Of a stretch of DNA of 19,979 nucleotides, positions 6,753 through 14,843 are shown in pieces. The notes below the pieces were generated by a model. It was not told where the DNA came from. It saw only the letters and a list, made by a program, of their open reading frames with translations, and searched no databases. This DNA comes from JABDBK01 sp964533645 (GTDB lineage Bacteria; Pseudomonadota; Gammaproteobacteria; DSM-16500), in assembly GCA_964533645.1 (NCBI GenBank), contig CAZHMQ010000030.1:1-19979 (forward strand), given 5' to 3'. Position numbers and translations under genes: made by a program. How positions within the stretch are numbered: the stretch's first letter is position 1; every line of letters begins with the position of its first letter.

Positions 6753-7397
6753 ATGAATGTTAAAGTGCAGATCATTTTTTATAGCATGTTTGGCCATATT
6801 TACCAGATGGCAAAAGCAGTGAGTGAAGGCGCAAGCTCGGTTGAAGGCGTAGAAGTTGAAGTATTACGTGTCGCTGAACTTGTGCCCGAAAGTATTTTAG
6901 AAAAAAGCGGCGCCAGTGCCGCACAAAAAGTGTTTGAGACTATTCCTTTTGCAAAACCTGAACATTTAACCAAAGCTGATGCCCTTATTTTTGGAACCCC
7001 CACACGCTTCGGCAATATGTGCGCACAAATGCGAAATTTCTTAGATCAAACAGGCAGCTTATGGGTAGCTAATGCTTTAGTCGGCAAAGTTGGTAGTGTG
7101 TTCACAAGTACCGGCACACAACATGGCGGACAGGAAACCACTATCACCAGTTTTCATACAACATTATTTCATCTTGGTATGATTGTAGTGGGTGTTCCAT
7201 ACTCGGAAACAAGATTAACGAATATGAATGAAATCACTGGCGGCTCGCCTTATGGAGCAAGCACTCTAGCTGGCTCCGATGGGAAAAGAACGCCTAGCGA
7301 GAATGAGCTTGCTATTGCGCGTTATCAAGGTAAGCATGTCGCGGAAATTGCAAAGGCGTTGAAAATTGGAAAGGAGAAAATCAACGTAATGCTTTAG
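6753..7397 (+). CDS. wrbA: NAD(P)H:quinone oxidoreductase WrbA
   Basis: Flavodoxin-like FMN enzyme that reduces quinones by two electrons, avoiding semiquinone radicals. Family markers are the FMN phosphate loop YSMFGHIYQMA at about 10-20, GTPTRFGNMCAQMRNFLDQTG, the FTSTGTQHGGQETT loop and GGSPYGASTLAGSDG followed by PSENELAIARYQG. The start at 6753 is preferred because AAGGA sits 9 nt before it; an ATG at 6744 is immediately next to that sequence. The 214-aa length is slightly above the E. coli protein (198), partly from a Lys-rich C-terminal tail. It probably belongs to the pgk-pyk transcript. Its last 17 nt overlap the convergent FUSC-like gene. Confidence 0.94.
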   Translation: MNVKVQIIFYSMFGHIYQMAKAVSEGASSVEGVEVEVLRVAELVPESILEKSGASAAQKVFETIPFAKPEHLTKADALIFGTPTRFGNMCAQMRNFLDQTGSLWVANALVGKVGSVFTSTGTQHGGQETTITSFHTTLFHLGMIVVGVPYSETRLTNMNEITGGSPYGASTLAGSDGKRTPSENELAIARYQGKHVAEIAKALKIGKEKINVML

Positions 7398-8271
7398 CTA
7401 ACTGTATCAATACACTACGTAACTCTCGCAAATTATGAACAAATTCTGCAAGATATTTGGCATTGCTATAGGTTTCCAACAATTCCATTGGCATCGCAAT
7501 GATTTTATTGAAAATAAGCTCCATGTCATGAATGTTACCTTCAAAGTCTACAACTCCTTCTTTAAGCTTTTCCAAGTACAATAACGTTGTAATAGCCGTC
7601 ACAAACTCATTCATGCCTTGATCACATTGCAAAAGCGAACTTTCTATATTTGTTATCCATGCTTTATCATAGCTAAAACGCACTAAATAATGCATAGCAA
7701 ATAAAATTTCTGCTAAGTGATTAAGCTGCATAAAGTAATAGCGATAACCTTTTTGCAATGTAGAATCAAATCCTGGCTGATAAATCCAAACGGGCAATAA
7801 CAATAACTTACTCTGAAAATGAATTTTTTCCTGATCCATTTGAGACATTCGATCTTGGTTTTGGTCTATTAAATAAAAAATAATAGTAGAAAAATAATCG
7901 CGTGATGCTCGTAGTAATGGAATAACTGCTTTCTTAAATTCAAGATCAATTCTATCAGAAAAGATAAGTGTATTTGTTAAGACACCCACCAAAGAACCGC
8001 AAAGTATAACATCCATATTATTATAAAAATTTACAACATAGGGAAAAAACATACGTGCTGCAACGGCCAAAACAACTAACATGAAAAATCTTAATAATCC
8101 TTGAAAAAAAGCGCTGCCTGTTGAGGTTAGCATGACAAAAACGGTTGAAAAAAGCATTAAGCCTAGCGCCTTAGGATACAAAAAATAATAGATAGCAACA
8201 GTTAATAAGATAGCAACACATACACGAAGCACATGTCTTATTTGAGGATATTTAGATAGTAAATGTATCAT
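7381..8271 (-). CDS. FUSC-like membrane protein, transmembrane part
   Basis: A 296-residue protein with four or five hydrophobic segments in the first 115 residues (around HVLRVCVAILLTVAIYYFL, GLMLFSTVFVMLTS, LRFFMLVVLAVAARMFF and VILCGSLVGVLTNTLIF). A mostly helical soluble region of about 180 residues follows. This resembles the C-terminal half of YccS/YhfK-type FUSC (aromatic acid exporter) proteins, which alternate membrane and soluble domains. The start at 8271 forms an ATGA overlap with the stop of the preceding gene; the frame is open 24 nt further upstream. Read with the gene before it, the order is soluble, membrane, soluble, and a first membrane half is missing. The FUSC relation rests on architecture and sequence character and is moderately uncertain. 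Confidence 0.65.
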   Translation of the reverse strand: MIHLLSKYPQIRHVLRVCVAILLTVAIYYFLYPKALGLMLFSTVFVMLTSTGSAFFQGLLRFFMLVVLAVAARMFFPYVVNFYNNMDVILCGSLVGVLTNTLIFSDRIDLEFKKAVIPLLRASRDYFSTIIFYLIDQNQDRMSQMDQEKIHFQSKLLLLPVWIYQPGFDSTLQKGYRYYFMQLNHLAEILFAMHYLVRFSYDKAWITNIESSLLQCDQGMNEFVTAITTLLYLEKLKEGVVDFEGNIHDMELIFNKIIAMPMELLETYSNAKYLAEFVHNLRELRSVLIQLAKALR

Positions 8272-8810
8272 GTCGGACTCATGATTAACGCACAAAGTGC
8301 GTATAAATCCTGAATAAAAAATTGAAACACGCTTGGATCACGTGCTACTACTTGCAATGTATTGCTATAAAGATTTTCAAATGCTGAAATAGCAGCCATA
8401 AATTCGCTGGCTTCAATAGCCACATTCGAGTCAAATATTTTTTTCGTCATGTTACGAAATAAAAACATGGATGTTTTTTGAAGATGTTGCATTTCTTGAT
8501 GACAAACTTCAAATAGTGCAAATTCATTAAAACGAAATCTTAATAAATGTAGCGAACAAACCACTTCATGTAGTTTTTCTACTTTAACGAGTGCACACAT
8601 CGCTTTTGTATCATTTTTTATAATATGGCGGCTACGTTGTAAAGCTTTAGTGAATGTTACCTGTTTTTGAAAAAGCTTTTTTGATTGCTTAGTCACACTT
8701 TCTTGTTTTAGGTAGCTGTCAAAAAATAACTGATGCAGTATGGCAAGAGCATAATAAGCATTGTAGAGTGATTTTTTAATACGGTGATCACGAATAAGTT
8801 TTAGCAGCAA
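8268..8810 (-). CDS. FUSC-like soluble protein (180 aa)
   Basis: A 180-aa helical protein without convincing membrane segments, rich in Leu, Phe and Lys (LHEVVCSLHLLRFRFNEFALF). It resembles the cytoplasmic segment between the two membrane halves of YccS-type FUSC proteins. It starts at a TTG (8810) 3 nt after the petC stop, with AAAAGGA located inside the end of petC; no suitable ATG is present near the start. It overlaps the next gene by 4 nt (ATGA). The pair may be one FUSC transporter split in two, or a separate two-subunit form. No catalytic motif is recognisable. Confidence 0.6.
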   Translation of the reverse strand: MLLKLIRDHRIKKSLYNAYYALAILHQLFFDSYLKQESVTKQSKKLFQKQVTFTKALQRSRHIIKNDTKAMCALVKVEKLHEVVCSLHLLRFRFNEFALFEVCHQEMQHLQKTSMFLFRNMTKKIFDSNVAIEASEFMAAISAFENLYSNTLQVVARDPSVFQFFIQDLYALCALIMSPT

Positions 8811-8813
8811 ATG

Positions 8814-9512
8814 TTATTTATCCTTTTTTATATCACGCCAATATTCTTTTTTTAGCAAATAGGTCAAAATAAATAATATAAACACAAATCCTAACACCCA
8901 CACACCCAGATGGGTTTGTTTTTCATGATAAGGCTCGGCAGAATATGCCAAAAAATTCACTATGTCTCTTGCCATTTCATCAAACTGAGCCGGCGTCATC
9001 GAGCCTTGCGATTGTAATTCTAGAACATCATACCATTGTAATGCATGATCATATATCCCTCTGGATTCTTTCTGATCATTTAACTTCGTTTGTATACCTT
9101 GATAAGACGCAAGAATATAGGACATAGCCGTATTAGGAAACAAAAGATTATTGGCACCTGTAGGTCTTGTTTTATCCACATAAAAACTATGCAAATAAGT
9201 ATAAACCCAATCTGCACCCCTAACATCGGTTTCCAACGATAAATCAGGTGGCTTTACATCTAAAGGCCATTTTGTAACATTCATTGGCATGCGCTCTAAA
9301 GTGACTCCAGCTTTTTTTGCAATGGGATCATATTGCATATAAATTAAGGTATGACAAGCTATGCATACCGTTCCAAAAACTTTGGCGCCACGCTCAATCG
9401 AAGTTTTATCACTGAGATCAACATTGACTTTAGCGAGAACAATGGGGCTCTCCTCTGCAAACACATGGGCAGAGAACATTAAGATTAGACTTAATAAAAT
9501 ACCTATTTTCAT
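8814..9512 (-). CDS. petC: Cytochrome c1 of the bc1 complex
   Basis: Membrane-anchored c-type cytochrome of complex III that passes electrons from the Rieske centre to soluble cytochrome c. The 232-aa precursor has a Sec signal peptide with a likely cut after AHVFA (about residue 19), a CIACH haem-binding motif (C50, C53, H54), PPDLSLETDVRGADWVYTYL at about 108-127, and FPNTAMSY with the probable Met haem ligand. MTPAQFDEMARDIVNFLAYSAEP comes next, then one C-terminal membrane helix (about 202-221) and a basic cytoplasmic end. It overlaps petB by 4 nt and is followed by the FUSC-like pair. Confidence 0.96.
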   Translation of the reverse strand: MKIGILLSLILMFSAHVFAEESPIVLAKVNVDLSDKTSIERGAKVFGTVCIACHTLIYMQYDPIAKKAGVTLERMPMNVTKWPLDVKPPDLSLETDVRGADWVYTYLHSFYVDKTRPTGANNLLFPNTAMSYILASYQGIQTKLNDQKESRGIYDHALQWYDVLELQSQGSMTPAQFDEMARDIVNFLAYSAEPYHEKQTHLGVWVLGFVFILFILTYLLKKEYWRDIKKDK

Positions 9513-10702
9513 TCAGTCAATCGCTCCGGAAGAGGTTTAGTTTTTTCATAACGACTATAAAATGGCATCAATAAAAAAAACGCGAAATAACCTACACTGT
9601 AAACCTGGGCTAGAAATGAACGTAGAGGTGATACTGGCCGCACCCCCAAATAACCTAAGCCTATAAAACATATCACAAATACAGTAATCGCTATTTTAGA
9701 ATATATTCCTTTATAACGCATAGAACGCACAGAACTTTTATCTAACCAAGGCAATACAAACATTAAGGCGATTGCTGCAGCCATGGCTAACAATCCTAAA
9801 AACTTATCAGGCACAGCCCGCAAAATCGCATAAAACGGTGTCATATACCACACAGGTGCAATATGTTCTGGGGTCTTCATAGGATTAGCAGGTAGATAAT
9901 TATCGGGCTCAAGAAAAAACCCTCCCATTTTTGGAGAAAAAAATACAACGCTCGCAAATACCGCAAGAAATACCACCGCACCTGTTAAATCTTTTAGGGT
10001 GTAATAAGGATGAAAAGCTATGGTTTGATTTTTTTTATGTTTCACATCGAGTCCATCAGGATTATTCGAACCTACGTAATGCAAAGCAACCAAATGTATA
10101 AACACTAAACCTAGCAGAACCAAGGGAACTGCGGTGACATGCAAAGAAAAAAATCGGTGCAAGGTCACACCTGACACATTAAAATCTCCACGCAACCACA
10201 CTACAATATATTTTCCAACCAAAGGAATGGCACTGGCAAAAGAAGTGATGACATTAGCGCCCCAAAAAGACATTTGCCCCCAAGGCAATACATAACCTGT
10301 AAATGCTTCAAGTAACAATGTTATATAGATCAACATACCTATGAGCCATAATAATTCTCGCGGTGCTTTATAGGAGCCATAAATCAATGCTCTATACATA
10401 TGCAAATACACGACAACAAAAAAAGCTGAAGCACCTGTGGTATGCATAAAACGTATTAACCAACCATAGTGCACTTCACGCATAATATGTTGCACAGAAG
10501 AAAAGGCCGCATCCGCAGTAGGAGTATATTCCATGGCTAACCAAATGCCCGTGACTATTTGATTAAGTAACACTAATAAAGAAAATGAACCAAAATAATA
10601 CCAAAAGTTAAAATTCTTCGGCGCTTCGTAATGCGTAAGATGGCGCGTTGAAAATTCTCGCCATGGATATCGTGCATTCACCCAACTCATTAATCGACTC
10701 AT
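9509..10702 (-). CDS. petB: Cytochrome b of the bc1 complex
   Basis: Diheme membrane core of complex III carrying the Qo and Qi quinone sites. The 397-aa protein has the four haem-ligating histidines in two helices (H87/H101 and H188/H203). The second pair has 14 residues between the histidines, as is usual in beta- and gammaproteobacteria. GYVLPWGQMSFWGANVIT is at about 136-153. The Qo loop reads TPEHIAPVWYMTPFYAILR, so the PEW motif is PVW, a variant known in this group. Eight membrane segments are visible. It is coupled by 4-nt overlaps to petA before and petC after. Confidence 0.97.
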   Translation of the reverse strand: MSRLMSWVNARYPWREFSTRHLTHYEAPKNFNFWYYFGSFSLLVLLNQIVTGIWLAMEYTPTADAAFSSVQHIMREVHYGWLIRFMHTTGASAFFVVVYLHMYRALIYGSYKAPRELLWLIGMLIYITLLLEAFTGYVLPWGQMSFWGANVITSFASAIPLVGKYIVVWLRGDFNVSGVTLHRFFSLHVTAVPLVLLGLVFIHLVALHYVGSNNPDGLDVKHKKNQTIAFHPYYTLKDLTGAVVFLAVFASVVFFSPKMGGFFLEPDNYLPANPMKTPEHIAPVWYMTPFYAILRAVPDKFLGLLAMAAAIALMFVLPWLDKSSVRSMRYKGIYSKIAITVFVICFIGLGYLGVRPVSPLRSFLAQVYSVGYFAFFLLMPFYSRYEKTKPLPERLTE

Positions 10703-11301
10703 GCTACACCACTCTGATCTCTACCTATCATAATTTCATTATCATTAAGGTATTGATAACGTGGAATGACCAAATTAAGTGGCGCCGGTACACCTTTATA
10801 AACTCTACCGGCCAAATCGTAACGAGAACCATGGCACGGACAATAAAATCCTCCCAACCAATCAGGAGAAATACTAGCCACATCTGGCCTATAAGTAGGA
10901 ATACAACCTAGATGTGTGCATACACCTATGGCAATGAAATAATCCGGTTTAATAGAACGGTAAAGGTTTTTTGCATATTCAGGTTGTTGATCTTCTAATG
11001 AACCAGGATCACGCAGCTCTCCATTCAACTTAGGTAAGTCATCAATCATTTCTTGAGTGCGTCGTATAATCCATACGGGCTGGCCACGCCAAGACACCGT
11101 AAGTTGTTGCTTAGGTTGCAAGGCACGAATATCCACCGTCACAGGGGCTGCTTTTGCTTCGGTATCGACACTTGGAAGCCAATATTCTACAAAAGGTACA
11201 GCTGTTGCTGCCAAGCCTATCCCACCTACCGCAGTCGTTGCACGTCTTAAAAAACAACGCCGTGCGAGATCGATGTCTGATTCTTTTTCCTTGATTGTCA
11301 T
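10699..11301 (-). CDS. petA: Rieske iron-sulfur subunit of the bc1 complex
   Basis: The [2Fe-2S] protein of complex III. From the ATG at 11301 (AGGAAG 7 nt upstream) it is 200 aa. The N-terminus carries a Tat-type uncleaved anchor: ARRCFLRRATT followed by the hydrophobic stretch VGGIGLAATAVPFVEYWLP. The cluster-binding loops are complete: CTHLGC (C128, H130, C133) and CPCHGSRYD (C154, C156, H157), followed by GVPAPLNL. The frame stays open upstream to 11463, but that part overlaps tatC. It lies 19 nt after tatC, so the translocase that would export it is encoded directly before it on the same transcript. Confidence 0.96.
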   Translation of the reverse strand: MTIKEKESDIDLARRCFLRRATTAVGGIGLAATAVPFVEYWLPSVDTEAKAAPVTVDIRALQPKQQLTVSWRGQPVWIIRRTQEMIDDLPKLNGELRDPGSLEDQQPEYAKNLYRSIKPDYFIAIGVCTHLGCIPTYRPDVASISPDWLGGFYCPCHGSRYDLAGRVYKGVPAPLNLVIPRYQYLNDNEIMIGRDQSGVA

Positions 11302-11320
11302 ATAACTTCCTGTCTCTATT

Positions 11321-12055
11321 TCAACATCTGAGTTTACATTTCTCACCAAACAATGGCGATAACAAAATCCCAAGCTCAAACAATAACCACAAAGGAATAG
11401 CAACCATAATCTGTGAAACCACATCGGGTGGAGTAAGTAACATTCCAATAATAAAAGCTGCAACTATGATATAAGGTCGAAGTTCAATAAGTTTTTCGCG
11501 TGCTACCACCCCTGATGTAATTAATACAATGGTAATCACAGGAACTTCAAAAATCATACCGAAAGTAAAAAGAAATTTAAGGGCAAATAATAAATACTGC
11601 GCGATATCTGGACTAATTTGCACACCCACAGGCGGAGATTGTATCAAAAACTTAAATAACAAAGGAAAAATGACAAAATATGCAAAAATAACGCCTATAT
11701 AAAACAACCCCATCGAAATTAAAAGCAAGGGCCAAATCAATCGCTTTTCATGTGAATATAATGCGGGTGTAACGAAACTCCAACATTGATGGAACACCAA
11801 AGGTATAGTACAAAACAACGCTAAGAAAAAAGTTAACTCTAAGGGCACAAATATGGACGATAATATATGAATTGCTATTAAATGATGTCCCACCGGTAAA
11901 CAATGTAACAAAGGTTTTGCTAAATAGGTAAAAACATCATTTGCAGCATAACATAAACTAAAAAAAATACCAAAAAATACAATAAGACAACGGATTAATC
12001 GTTTTCTAATCTCTATCAAATAAAGTAATAACGTTTCAGATTGGAGATTCGTCAT
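11321..12055 (-). CDS. tatC: Sec-independent translocase TatC
   Basis: Multispanning core of the twin-arginine translocase, which recognises Tat signal peptides and exports folded proteins. The 244-aa protein has the N-terminal signature YLIEIRKRL with Glu15, the first periplasmic region, the PALYSHEKRLIWPL loop, and FGMIFEVPV with the intramembrane Glu that binds the signal peptide. The final helices include LLTPPDVVSQIMVAIPLWLLFE, and six membrane helices are expected. It starts 6 nt after the tatB stop. Its position between tatB and petA is discussed among the findings. Confidence 0.96.
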   Translation of the reverse strand: MTNLQSETLLLYLIEIRKRLIRCLIVFFGIFFSLCYAANDVFTYLAKPLLHCLPVGHHLIAIHILSSIFVPLELTFFLALFCTIPLVFHQCWSFVTPALYSHEKRLIWPLLLISMGLFYIGVIFAYFVIFPLLFKFLIQSPPVGVQISPDIAQYLLFALKFLFTFGMIFEVPVITIVLITSGVVAREKLIELRPYIIVAAFIIGMLLTPPDVVSQIMVAIPLWLLFELGILLSPLFGEKCKLRC

Positions 12056-12061
12056 GGCTTC

Positions 12062-12217
12062 TCATTTCAGCTTTCCTAATTCATTTTTAAGTTTAGCAGA
12101 TGCATGACGAAACCAAGTAAACCATCTACCTAGATTTTTAGCCACTTCTGGTAAACGTTCCGGTTTAATCACGACTAATGCCACCATGATTATCAACAGT
12201 AATTCCATTAAATTCAT
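12062..12217 (-). CDS. tatB: TatB-like Sec-independent translocase subunit (very short)
   Basis: A 51-residue protein. It has one N-terminal hydrophobic segment (MELLLIIMVALVVI), the TatA/B hinge reading KPERLPE and an amphipathic helix (VAKNLGRWFTWFRHASAKL). ELLLI-x-x-VALVV-x-x-PERLP is the TatB version of the motif, and its place between tatA (3 nt gap) and tatC (6 nt gap) fits. Two features are odd. E. coli TatB is 171 aa and has a long charged C-terminal region that is absent here. The Gly before Pro in the hinge is a Lys. It may be a minimal TatB or a second TatA-like subunit. Confidence 0.8.
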   Translation of the reverse strand: MNLMELLLIIMVALVVIKPERLPEVAKNLGRWFTWFRHASAKLKNELGKLK

Positions 12218-12220
12218 AGG

Positions 12221-12400
12221 TCACTCATCCATTTTTTGCATTGGCTTATCATTCATATCTTCTTGCATGCCTTTTCTAAATCCTTTAATAGCAGCACCTA
12301 AGTCACTGCCTATTTCACGCAAACGTTTTGTGCCAAATAAAACTAAGATAATTAGAAAAATCAATATTAATGAACCAAGACCCATGCCTCGAAATCCCAT
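12221..12400 (-). CDS. tatA: Sec-independent translocase TatA
   Basis: Pore-forming small subunit of the twin-arginine translocase. The 59-aa protein has one membrane helix (residues 9-22), the Phe-Gly hinge at 22-23 (LFGTKRLREIG) and the amphipathic helix DLGAAIKGFRKGM, followed by an acidic-basic tail. The ATG at 12400 is chosen because AAGGAGG lies 9 nt before it; an ATG at 12409 is directly next to the Shine-Dalgarno. It is followed by tatB after 3 nt and preceded by the DUF2909 gene after 14 nt. Confidence 0.94.
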   Translation of the reverse strand: MGFRGMGLGSLILIFLIILVLFGTKRLREIGSDLGAAIKGFRKGMQEDMNDKPMQKMDE

Positions 12401-12414
12401 ACAATGCATCCTCC

Positions 12415-12621
12415 TTAAAGTTGATGCGGTACTATCCAACCCATCCAATAACTGAAAAATAATAAGCAGAATAAAATCAATGATAAGCCAATACGCCATG
12501 TAAGCAATTTTACAACATCAGCAGAATCTCTGTTTTTTTCTCTCACAAGAAAATACAAGGCACTTCCCAGACTATAGATAATAAATAATAGCAAAATAAC
12601 CACAATAACTTTGACTATCAT
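12415..12621 (-). CDS. DUF2909 twin-transmembrane protein
   Basis: A 68-aa protein with two hydrophobic helices (residues 3-26 and about 45-62) joined by a short charged loop (REKNRDSADVVKLLTWRIG). The pattern SLGSALYFLVREK followed by L-x-x-RI-x-LS and ending WMGWI is typical of the small DUF2909 family, usually found among cytochrome c oxidase (cox) genes of gammaproteobacteria; its function is unknown. AGAGGG lies 6 nt before the ATG. It opens the tat-pet block and is divergent from the COX15-like gene. Confidence 0.85.
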   Translation of the reverse strand: MIVKVIVVILLLFIIYSLGSALYFLVREKNRDSADVVKLLTWRIGLSLILFCLLFFSYWMGWIVPHQL

Positions 12622-12700
12622 AGCAATCCCTCTTAGAATTTTTTTATCCTTAATTTTTTATGGATGATACTCCAAAATTTAACATGATGGGAGCTCTCTA

Positions 12701-13600
12701 GTGACTAGACATATGTTTATATCTACGCATAATCACTGGTTTTCACGGCTTGCGCTATTATCGAGTCTTATCGTTTTATTTTGGATATTACTTGGTACTT
12801 ATACACAGTTACTCGCTACAGACCATGTTATTAAAACATGGACCGAATTATTCCAAGCTTATCTCATCCATAGCATCAGCGTACTTGCTATATTTCTTAC
12901 CATTACAGCCTGTTATCTTCATCGCGAACTTGGTTTTAAACCATTTGTGATCTGTTTAGGCTTGCTCGCACTTGCAATCAGTCAATACTTTATCAATCAA
13001 TGGACAAATTATCTACCGTTAGCAATCAATACTGCATTTACTCAAACTTTAGTAAAATTATGTATGCTTAGTTTATTTTGGTGGATCAGCATTATCACCG
13101 GACCGCGCGACAATGTTCTCATGAATGAAAATGACAAAAAATATAGATTCTGGACATGGCTAGGTTTTTTATTACTTTTCTCACAAATGTTGTTAAGTAT
13201 TTGGCTCATAACAAGCCATATGGATCTTGTTTGCGCTGACTTTCCTTATTGTAACGGCCAATTATTTCCAGAGCTCGACTTTCATGCATTGATAACATCA
13301 CCTTTAAATCATGCTGGCTTACTCACACTGCAGATGTTATATCGAATATGTACGATGGTGACGACGCTTTATCTAACTATCTTCAGTATAGTCTTTATGC
13401 ACAATCGAGCCTTAGGTGAAATGGGTATGTTGATATTTTTATTTATGCTTACTCAAATCATGCTTGGAGTAGCAAGCTGGATTTTACAAAAATCATTCTG
13501 GGTCAGCTTTGGCCAAAACACTATTTCGGTATTTGTTTTACTTGCTATGATTTCTTTACTCATCGAGTTATACCGTAAATATATAAGCTCTTATCGTTAA
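12701..13600 (+). CDS. Degenerate COX15/CtaA-family membrane protein
   Basis: A 299-aa protein with about eight membrane helices, related to haem A synthase (hydroxylation and oxidation of haem O to haem A for aa3 oxidases). The link rests on GTYTQLLAT in helix 1, VCADFPYCNGQLFPELDF (C178, C184; typical CPDFPxCQGQWWPxMDF) and the two-half topology. Of the four histidines that bind haem in active enzymes, only the first appears to remain (H57 in YLIHSIS). By my alignment the others are F113 (TAF for TAH), Y214 (MLYRI for MxHR) and Q272 (FGQN for xxHN). The first-half Cys loop is also missing. Start: GTG at 12701 with GGGAG 7 nt upstream. It is unlikely to be a working haem A synthase. Confidence 0.7.
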   Translation: MTRHMFISTHNHWFSRLALLSSLIVLFWILLGTYTQLLATDHVIKTWTELFQAYLIHSISVLAIFLTITACYLHRELGFKPFVICLGLLALAISQYFINQWTNYLPLAINTAFTQTLVKLCMLSLFWWISIITGPRDNVLMNENDKKYRFWTWLGFLLLFSQMLLSIWLITSHMDLVCADFPYCNGQLFPELDFHALITSPLNHAGLLTLQMLYRICTMVTTLYLTIFSIVFMHNRALGEMGMLIFLFMLTQIMLGVASWILQKSFWVSFGQNTISVFVLLAMISLLIELYRKYISSYR

Positions 13601-13630
13601 AGGATAACCTCACAACCTAGGGAGATTTTT

Positions 13631-14725
13631 GTGTACGTTTTCATTCGACATATGATGTCTATCACCTGCTTAATGATCTCAGCAAACACATTAGCGAATA
13701 GCTATAAGGGGGAAGCCCCTCTTCTTCCACCTGTGACCATTCCTCAGTTAAAAGGGGGATTTGATATAAGCATAAGTGCGCTTTATATGACCCCATCGAG
13801 TAGCAATTTAGATTATGTAAGCGTTAACAAACAGCCGACAGATGGAGATATCTTTTTCCATGACTATGCATTAGCTTACAGCGTCACACCTAATAATAAC
13901 TGGGGTTTTATCTTGGATTTAGGTTATATCTTTCCAAATACTGCTCACGATGTACGTTTAGATTGGATGGCTTTTCACAGTAATTACAATAATGAACACA
14001 CTGTTATCGGTCAAACAGGGATGTTCACCAATGTTGTTTTCTTTCCCACCAGTAATGAATTTTTACAAACAACTGCCGATTATGCAAATGCATCTGCCAG
14101 CATCAACTACAAATTAGACGCTCTTGACTTGACATTTGGACAATACCTCAACATTTACAAACGATTACAAACTCGTGTATTTACCGGGCTTCGTTATGCA
14201 CGGGTTGGCAGTGACATGGCAACGGTATATACAGCTGTCTGGGATACAGATACCAGCGTTCCAACCGCCGGTGGCTTTAGCGGTAATATCAACAGCAGCT
14301 TTAACGGGTTAGGTCTTATGATAGGAATAAGAGCCGATTTCGATTTAGGTAAAGGCCTTGGACTGGCTGCTAGTTTTGACACGGCATTATTAGCAGGACA
14401 ATTGAGCCTAAACGCAGATCAAGTTATCCATGAAAGCACCTCTGACACATCTACTGTCATCAGGAACGCATTAAACTGGGGAACTCAAAAAATAACAGCC
14501 CCAGCATTTGATGCAAAATTTGGCCTTAACTACCAATATCAATTTAATAATGGCACTCAATTCATAGGCGAATTAGGTTATCAAGTAAGCCAATATTTTG
14601 ATGTCATTGCACAAATGGACAGAAATGGTTTTAATGACGCTCCTATGATAACTCCTTCTGTTAGCACCGATATCACCGATTTTGGTTTAAGAGGGCCTTA
14701 TCTTACGTTGCGTGTTAAAGTGTAG
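13631..14725 (+). CDS. Legionella-type pore-forming outer membrane protein (Lpg1974 family)
   Basis: A 364-residue outer membrane beta-barrel. It has a signal peptide (about residues 1-23, ending NTLANS), then a mature part of alternating aromatic and polar strands: GFDISISALYMTPSS, WGFILDLGYIF, VRLDWMAFHS, VFTGLRYARVG, GIRADFDLGKGLGLAASFD and FIGELGYQVSQYFDV. It ends in FGLRGPYLTLRVKV. The length, the early L-x-W-like strand pattern and the FGL-GPYL ending match the Legionella OMP family (PF05150), which includes the abundant major outer membrane protein. The GTG start at 13631 has GGGAG upstream. The gene follows the COX15-like gene after 30 nt. Confidence 0.85.
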   Translation: MYVFIRHMMSITCLMISANTLANSYKGEAPLLPPVTIPQLKGGFDISISALYMTPSSSNLDYVSVNKQPTDGDIFFHDYALAYSVTPNNNWGFILDLGYIFPNTAHDVRLDWMAFHSNYNNEHTVIGQTGMFTNVVFFPTSNEFLQTTADYANASASINYKLDALDLTFGQYLNIYKRLQTRVFTGLRYARVGSDMATVYTAVWDTDTSVPTAGGFSGNINSSFNGLGLMIGIRADFDLGKGLGLAASFDTALLAGQLSLNADQVIHESTSDTSTVIRNALNWGTQKITAPAFDAKFGLNYQYQFNNGTQFIGELGYQVSQYFDVIAQMDRNGFNDAPMITPSVSTDITDFGLRGPYLTLRVKV

Positions 14726-14784
14726 GTACGTTTCCATAAGTCATTGATAGACTGAATATTACACAAAAAACCACTCTTTGGTCT

Positions 14785-14813
14785 TTGACCCTTTCTATTC
14801 AAACAGCTATAAT
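14785..14813 (+). promoter_or_regulatory. psd promoter
   Basis: TTGACC (14785-14790) and a perfect TATAAT (14808-14813) are separated by exactly 17 nt. This is the best sigma70 site in the window, 30 nt before the psd start. Confidence 0.8.
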
Positions 14814-14843
14814 TGACACTTTTGCTAGGAATATTCACAAAAT

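Noticed and set aside
10155..10190. Unusual spacing of the second haem-histidine pair in cytochrome b
   Set aside because: Fourteen residues between H188 and H203 and the PVW motif are known variants in beta- and gammaproteobacterial cytochrome b, so they are not novel.
11302..11463. N-terminal extension of the petA frame into tatC
   Set aside because: The extension is a shadow of tatC; the Tat signal and ribosome-binding site fix the start at 11301.
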